Source of the DNA: Phascolarctos cinereus
Taxonomy: Eukaryota; Chordata; Mammalia; Diprotodontia; Phascolarctidae
Reading direction: 5' to 3'
DNA: 64,000 bases
NCBI RefSeq assembly: GCF_002099425.1
Contig: NW_018344068.1
Coordinates: 9,244,501 to 9,308,500, forward strand
Shown here: in pieces, positions 59,985 through 64,000 of the stretch
Numbering within the stretch: position 1 is the stretch's first letter
Layout: every line of letters begins with the position of its first letter
Notes under the pieces: model-generated
Told to the model about the DNA's origin: nothing
The model's database searches: none
What the model saw: only the letters and a program-made list of their open reading frames with translations
Made by a program: the position numbers and the translations under genes

Positions 59985-60237
59985 CCATACAGAGGCGGTA
60001 GAGACTCAGGAAGACAAGAGTTGGATTCTAGCCTCAGGCACTTATTGGTATGATGCTGTGTGAGGCTGGGCAAGTAATTTAACCTCCATCTTGCGTGGTT
60101 CCCTCATCTGTAAAATGGGGATAATAATAGCATCCACCTCCCAGGGTTACTGCAAGGATTAAACAACATAATATTTGTAAAGCACTTAGCATTGTGCCTG
60201 GCACACAGTAAGCACTTAATAAATGCTTGTTTCCTTC
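59985..60237 (+). mobile_element. CORE-SINE (MIR/THER1-like) in CD19 intron 3
   Basis: Landmarks are aagagttggattctagcctc, 'catctgtaaaatggggata' and an end with cctggcacacagtaagcac and aataaatgcttg. Confidence 0.8.
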
Positions 60238-60329
60238 CTGTCTACATGTGTTGACATCACACGGATCCTTCCAAACCTTTCCAAGCCTTCCTTGCTTCCT
60301 GTCTCTCACTCATCTGATCTGTGTTCAAG

Positions 60330-60540
60330 CTTTGAAGGGCTGTCTGAGGGAAGAGAGGCTTGTCCTGTTCCCTGGAGAGAGGGCAGACCTCGGAGAAGAG
60401 TGGAAGCTTCAGGGAGGCAAATTTAGCTTTGATGTCATGAAAAATTTCCTTAACAATTAGAGCCACTCCAAGGATGGAAGGGGTTACCAGAGGAAGGAGG
60501 AGGGTCTTCCTCACTGGAAGTCTTCAAGTAGTTGCTGAAT
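60330..60540 (+). mobile_element. CR1/L3 LINE 3' fragment
   Basis: The text gaaaaatttccttaacaatt followed by 'tcactggaagtcttcaagt' matches the 3' end of CR1/L3-type LINEs on the plus strand. Confidence 0.6.
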
Positions 60541-60689
60541 CACCACTTTTGGGTATGTTTTAGTGGTGTTTTCTTTTTCTGAGGATGAGTTGAACCCAAC
60601 AGCCAGCTAACTTTCCTGTGCTCCTGCAATCTCGTAGCACTTTGTATGAAGTTTCCTATGTTCTAATTTGTCCCCAGGCTTTCAGGAAG

Positions 60690-60870
60690 CACTTGCTTCA
60701 CAGTAATCCTGTAAGGTCGGAAGTGCAGGGGTTTGTATTCCCATTTTATAGACTTGGAAACTGAGGCTCAGAGAATTGATGTGACTTGCCATGGTCACAG
60801 AGCTAGTAATAGAATCAGAGCCAGAATTCAAACCTAGGTCTCCAGACTCCAAGTCCAATGTATTGTCCAG
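60690..60870 (-). mobile_element. MIR SINE
   Basis: The reverse MIR core on the plus strand includes cccattttatagacttgg, aaactgaggctcagagaatt and a gtcacagagctagtaat phrase. Confidence 0.75.
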
Positions 60871-61679
60871 GCTGCTCCCCGACTTCTTACCTCTTTGCCT
60901 TATCACATCTGAACTATTTTGGGTTTTAGTAAGAATTTTTATTTACAAATATGGAATAGTTCCATATTTCAAAAGACCTACTATTTCATCGATGGATGGG
61001 AGGCACTTTCTCCACCCAAGCTGTGGCAGAAGGAAAGGTGATAGTGCAAAGAGCATGGAATTTACATCAAAAGGACATGGGTTCGAATTCCAGCTTGGAT
61101 AAATCTCTTCAATCCCCTCTGTGCCTATTAGGGTTGTTTTCTCTTCTGGAAAATGAAAGGGTTGGAATCAACTATGTGTTGTTAACTAGGAGGTCTGCGA
61201 GCTTGTTTTTTAAATATTTGGATCGCTATAATCCAGCTTAATTGTTTTCCTATATAATCCTCTGTATTTGATTGTATGCAATTAAAACCATGATTCTGAG
61301 AAAGGGTCCAGAGGTGTTACTTAACTGTCAAAGCAGTCCCAGGCACCAAAACAACCAGTGAAGAGCCCCTGGATTAGACGATCTCTAAAGTTTCTTCCAG
61401 CTCTAGCATTTTATGATTTTATGAGTGGGTGTGACCAAAACAACTCATCACCTGTTCCCTGATGTTGCCGTGAGGAGCCAGTTTGCAGGGAGCTAGGCTG
61501 GGTCCTGGGATGGCAAACACAAAGTCTGTGGCTGGGCCTGTTCTCCAAGCCTTTCCAGCTTGGCAGGACCTGACAGGGTTGGCACTCCATTATTAGCGTG
61601 GCTTCCAAGAAACCAGGGCCATCTCTACACCAGGCTTTAGTGGAGGTTGCAAAAGAAAAAAATATGAATTTACAATGCT

Positions 61680-61910
61680 GCTATGGAAAAAGCATTGAAT
61701 TTGGGATTGAGGAGCGTGGGGTGTGAATCCTGGCTTGACATTTATTAGCTATATGAGCATAAGTGAGTCACTAACCCCCTCTGAACCTTAGTTTCTTCAT
61801 CTGTCAAATGGGGATCGTAATTCTTAGACTTCCTACCTTGTAGGTTTGTTATGGGGAAAATGCTTTGTAAAACTTTTAAGTGCCATAGATATATGAGCTT
61901 TTATTAAATG
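61680..61910 (+). mobile_element. MIR/THER1-like SINE
   Basis: Landmarks are gtgtgaatcctggcttgac, 'cttcatctgtcaaatgggg' and a late aagtgccatagatatatgag. It is diverged. Confidence 0.65.
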
Positions 61911-62815
61911 AAAAAGGAAGGTGAAGGCAATTGGAAGCACAGATAAAATAAAGCAGCCTAATGGAGATTGGAGGATACCAAATCTAGGGAAAATTCCCCA
62001 GGGCCTTCCTAGGTTCTATGATTCTCTAGGCTTGGAGGTCATTCCTAGGGTTACTCCCATCTTGACCTCTTATGAGAATGGTACCTTTTGGTCCCATAAC
62101 ACTCTTTCATGACCTCTTCCTACAACCTGTCCCATCTCCATTGTGAATGGCCAATCTGAGTCCTATAGACCAATGGTCTCCAGAGATAGGGCCTTGTACC
62201 CCTGGGGGGTACATGCCTGGGGGCCCATGGCATGATCTTAAGGGATCCAAGCTGTTGAAGATGAGTGACAGATCTTACCATGTCAGTTTTCCTACTCAGT
62301 AAATTCCAATGGCTTTCTATTGACTCTAGGATCAAACATTATTTCACTTTTACCTCATCTTTTTTCAATATCTATTTTTGTGTCAAGTTTTATGATGTAT
62401 AAGTATTAAATTAAATAAGTAAATACAGCTCTATTGAGGGTGCATGCTCAAAATTTTTTGATAGGCTATTCACTGCATGAGAATAAGTAAGTTCCCTGAT
62501 TCTACAGTAAGAAAGTTTGCTCAGCGCATCAGGAAACCTTTCCATTGGCTTGGGGATGGAGGTTTTGTGCTCTTTTCACATTCATGGAGTCATAGATTTA
62601 GGTCTGGAAGGGACCTTAAAGGCCATCTTGAACAACCTTTTCATTTTTACAGTTGTGGAAACTGAGGCCTGGAGTGGTTGGGTGACTTGCCCAACGTCTT
62701 ACACAGCTATAGTAGAAGGTAATTCAGTGAGCATTTCAGTGCAGTTCTGACTCCAAATCAATGCTCTTTCCATTTCAGCGCGCTGCTTGGAAAGAATCTT
62801 AGGGATCATCTAGTC

Positions 62816-63046
62816 CAGCAGTTCTCAGGACACTTTGGTCTCAGGACCATTGTACAGTCTTAAAAATTATTGAGGACCCCCCCCCAAAAGAGGTTTTGTT
62901 TACTTGGGTTATAGCTGTTGTTATTTACCATGTTTAGAAAGTAAAACATCTTAGCATAATTATGAAAATAGTTTTGACCTTGCAGACCCCCTGAAAGAGT
63001 ATTGAGGACCCCCAAGGGCTCCTGGACTACACTTTAAGAACCACTG
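62816..63046. mobile_element. hAT DNA transposon relic (non-autonomous)
   Basis: Inverted termini cagcagttctc... and ...aagaaccactg flank about 230 bp that has the internal ttattgaggaccccc phrase near both ends. The flanks atctagtc and gtctagcc fit an eroded 8-bp duplication. It carries no transposase. Confidence 0.7.
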
Positions 63047-63234
63047 GTCTAGCCTAAACCCCTTCATTTTTACCAGTTTATAAAAACTTTCTTCATATCT
63101 CCCCTGCCTTGGTCCAGAGAGTGTAGAAAAAAGACATTACAAAATATATTATTATTATAGTTATGCTTCATTACTCAGAAAAAGAATAAAATCCAGCACC
63201 CTAAATTCACAAAAATTCCTTTTATTTCTGTCCC

Positions 63235-63310
63235 TCCACTATAAGCACCATGAGGGCAAGGCCTTTGTCTTATTTATTTTTATGTCTCCCCCAGTGCCAG
63301 GCACAATGGT
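63235..63310 (+). mobile_element. L2 LINE tail fragment
   Basis: The phrases agcaccatgagggcaagg and ccccagtgccaggcacaatgg are typical of an L2 3' end. It runs into the (TG)n array. Confidence 0.6.
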
Positions 63311-63312
63311 GT

Positions 63313-63364
<52 letters not shown>

Positions 63365-63366
63365 AT
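63309..63366 (+). repeat. (TG)n microsatellite
   Basis: A long TG array of about 27 units with one ATG interruption ends in atgtatatatgtatgg. It lies in CD19 intron 3. Confidence 0.95.
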
Positions 63367-63419
63367 ATATGTATGGTACTTGACTGGATTGTTGTGGAAT
63401 TAGTAAATGTTTATGGAAT

Positions 63420-63735
63420 GAGAATGTTTGGAGTTAGGGAGTTGAGAGCCTCACTGTCCTCTGTCCTGGTCAGACCCTATCTGGTATATTCAGGTGCCAT
63501 GCTTTAGGGAGGACATTGATAAGCTGAAGAGTGTCCAGAGGAAGGTCACCGAATTGGTGAAGAATGTGGACATCATGCTATAAGAATGTAATGTGAAGGA
63601 ACTAGAGATACTTAGCCTGGAGAAGAGAAGACTTAGGGGAAGACATGATGGCCGTCTTCAAGTATCTGAAGGTCTGTCCTATAAAAGAATGATTAAACCT
63701 TGTTCTTCTCATCCACTGAGGGGAGAATTAGGAGT
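63420..63735 (+). mobile_element. CR1/L3 LINE fragment
   Basis: The series gtcctggtcagaccctat, agagtgtccagaggaagg and agcctggagaagagaagact matches the C-terminal/3' part of CR1/L3 LINEs on the plus strand. It is broken by many changes. Confidence 0.7.
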
Positions 63736-63739
63736 GTTC

Positions 63740-63955
63740 TTTAGTCATGTCTCATTTGGGGTTTTTCTGGCAAAGATACTGGAGTGGTTTATCATTTCCT
63801 TCTCCAGCTCATTTTACAGATGACGGACCGAGGCAAGTAGGGTTAAGTGACTTGCCCAGGGTCACACAGCTAGCGTCTGAGGCTGGTTTTGAACTCAAGT
63901 CGTTTTGGTTACAGGACTAGCGCTCTATCCATTGTATGGCCTACCTGCCCCAAAA
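63740..63955 (-). mobile_element. Mar1-like SINE, reverse strand
   Basis: On the plus strand the RTE-type tail comes first (ggggtttttctggcaaagat, catttccttctccagctc). The reverse MIR-like core and tRNA-like head (ctctatccattgtatggc) follow. The start of a second tail copy is seen at 63956-64000, cut by the window end. Confidence 0.75.
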
Positions 63956-64000
63956 GATAGTGGAGAGGTTTGCCATTTCCTTCTCCAGTTCATGAACTAG

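Overview
The window is mammalian nuclear DNA, most likely from a marsupial. It holds spliced genes with GT-AG introns in the conserved order TUFM - SH2B1 - ATP2A1 - RABEP2 - CD19, the order known from human 16p11.2. The interspersed repeats point to a metatherian: tRNA-derived CORE-SINEs of the WSINE/SINE1 type (heads resembling ggcagctaggtggcgcag), a Mar1-like SINE with an RTE-type tail, and L1, L2, CR1/L3, MIR/THER1 and hAT relics. The exact species cannot be told from the sequence alone.

Layout. 1-3.4 kb is repeat-rich intergenic DNA. 3.4-7.24 kb is TUFM on the minus strand (11 coding exons, 456 aa), with a promoter that carries ETS, CRE-like and ZNF143-like motifs. 7.6-12.3 kb is intergenic and full of SINE, L2 and L1 copies. 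12.3-20.75 kb is SH2B1 on the plus strand: a CpG-rich first exon, coding exons from 14.5 kb, and both the alpha and beta tail exons. 20.75-25.4 kb is intergenic. 25.45-42.7 kb is ATP2A1 (SERCA1) on the plus strand, complete, with the adult (994 aa) and neonatal (1001 aa) endings both reconstructable. 42.7-51.7 kb is RABEP2 on the minus strand (13 exons, 579 aa), tail-to-tail with ATP2A1. 51.9-57.6 kb is repeat-dense intergenic DNA with an L1 nested in an L2. 57.9 kb to the end holds the first three exons of CD19 on the plus strand, followed by a long repeat-filled intron. The rest of CD19 lies beyond the window.

The genes do not form a pathway. Their products are a mitochondrial translation factor, a cytokine/insulin/leptin receptor adaptor, the fast-muscle calcium pump, a Rab5-effector coiled-coil protein and a B-cell co-receptor.

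The most notable points are as follows. Five apparent one-base insertions, all in C or G runs (four in SH2B1, one in CD19), look like sequence errors rather than gene death. The poly(A) signals of ATP2A1 and RABEP2 sit within 15 bp of each other on opposite strands. A 20-bp tandem repeat places four TTCCGG motifs at exact 20-bp spacing just upstream of RABEP2. Two SINEs plus about 60 bp of other sequence share a single 13-bp target-site duplication. No clearly new gene system was found.
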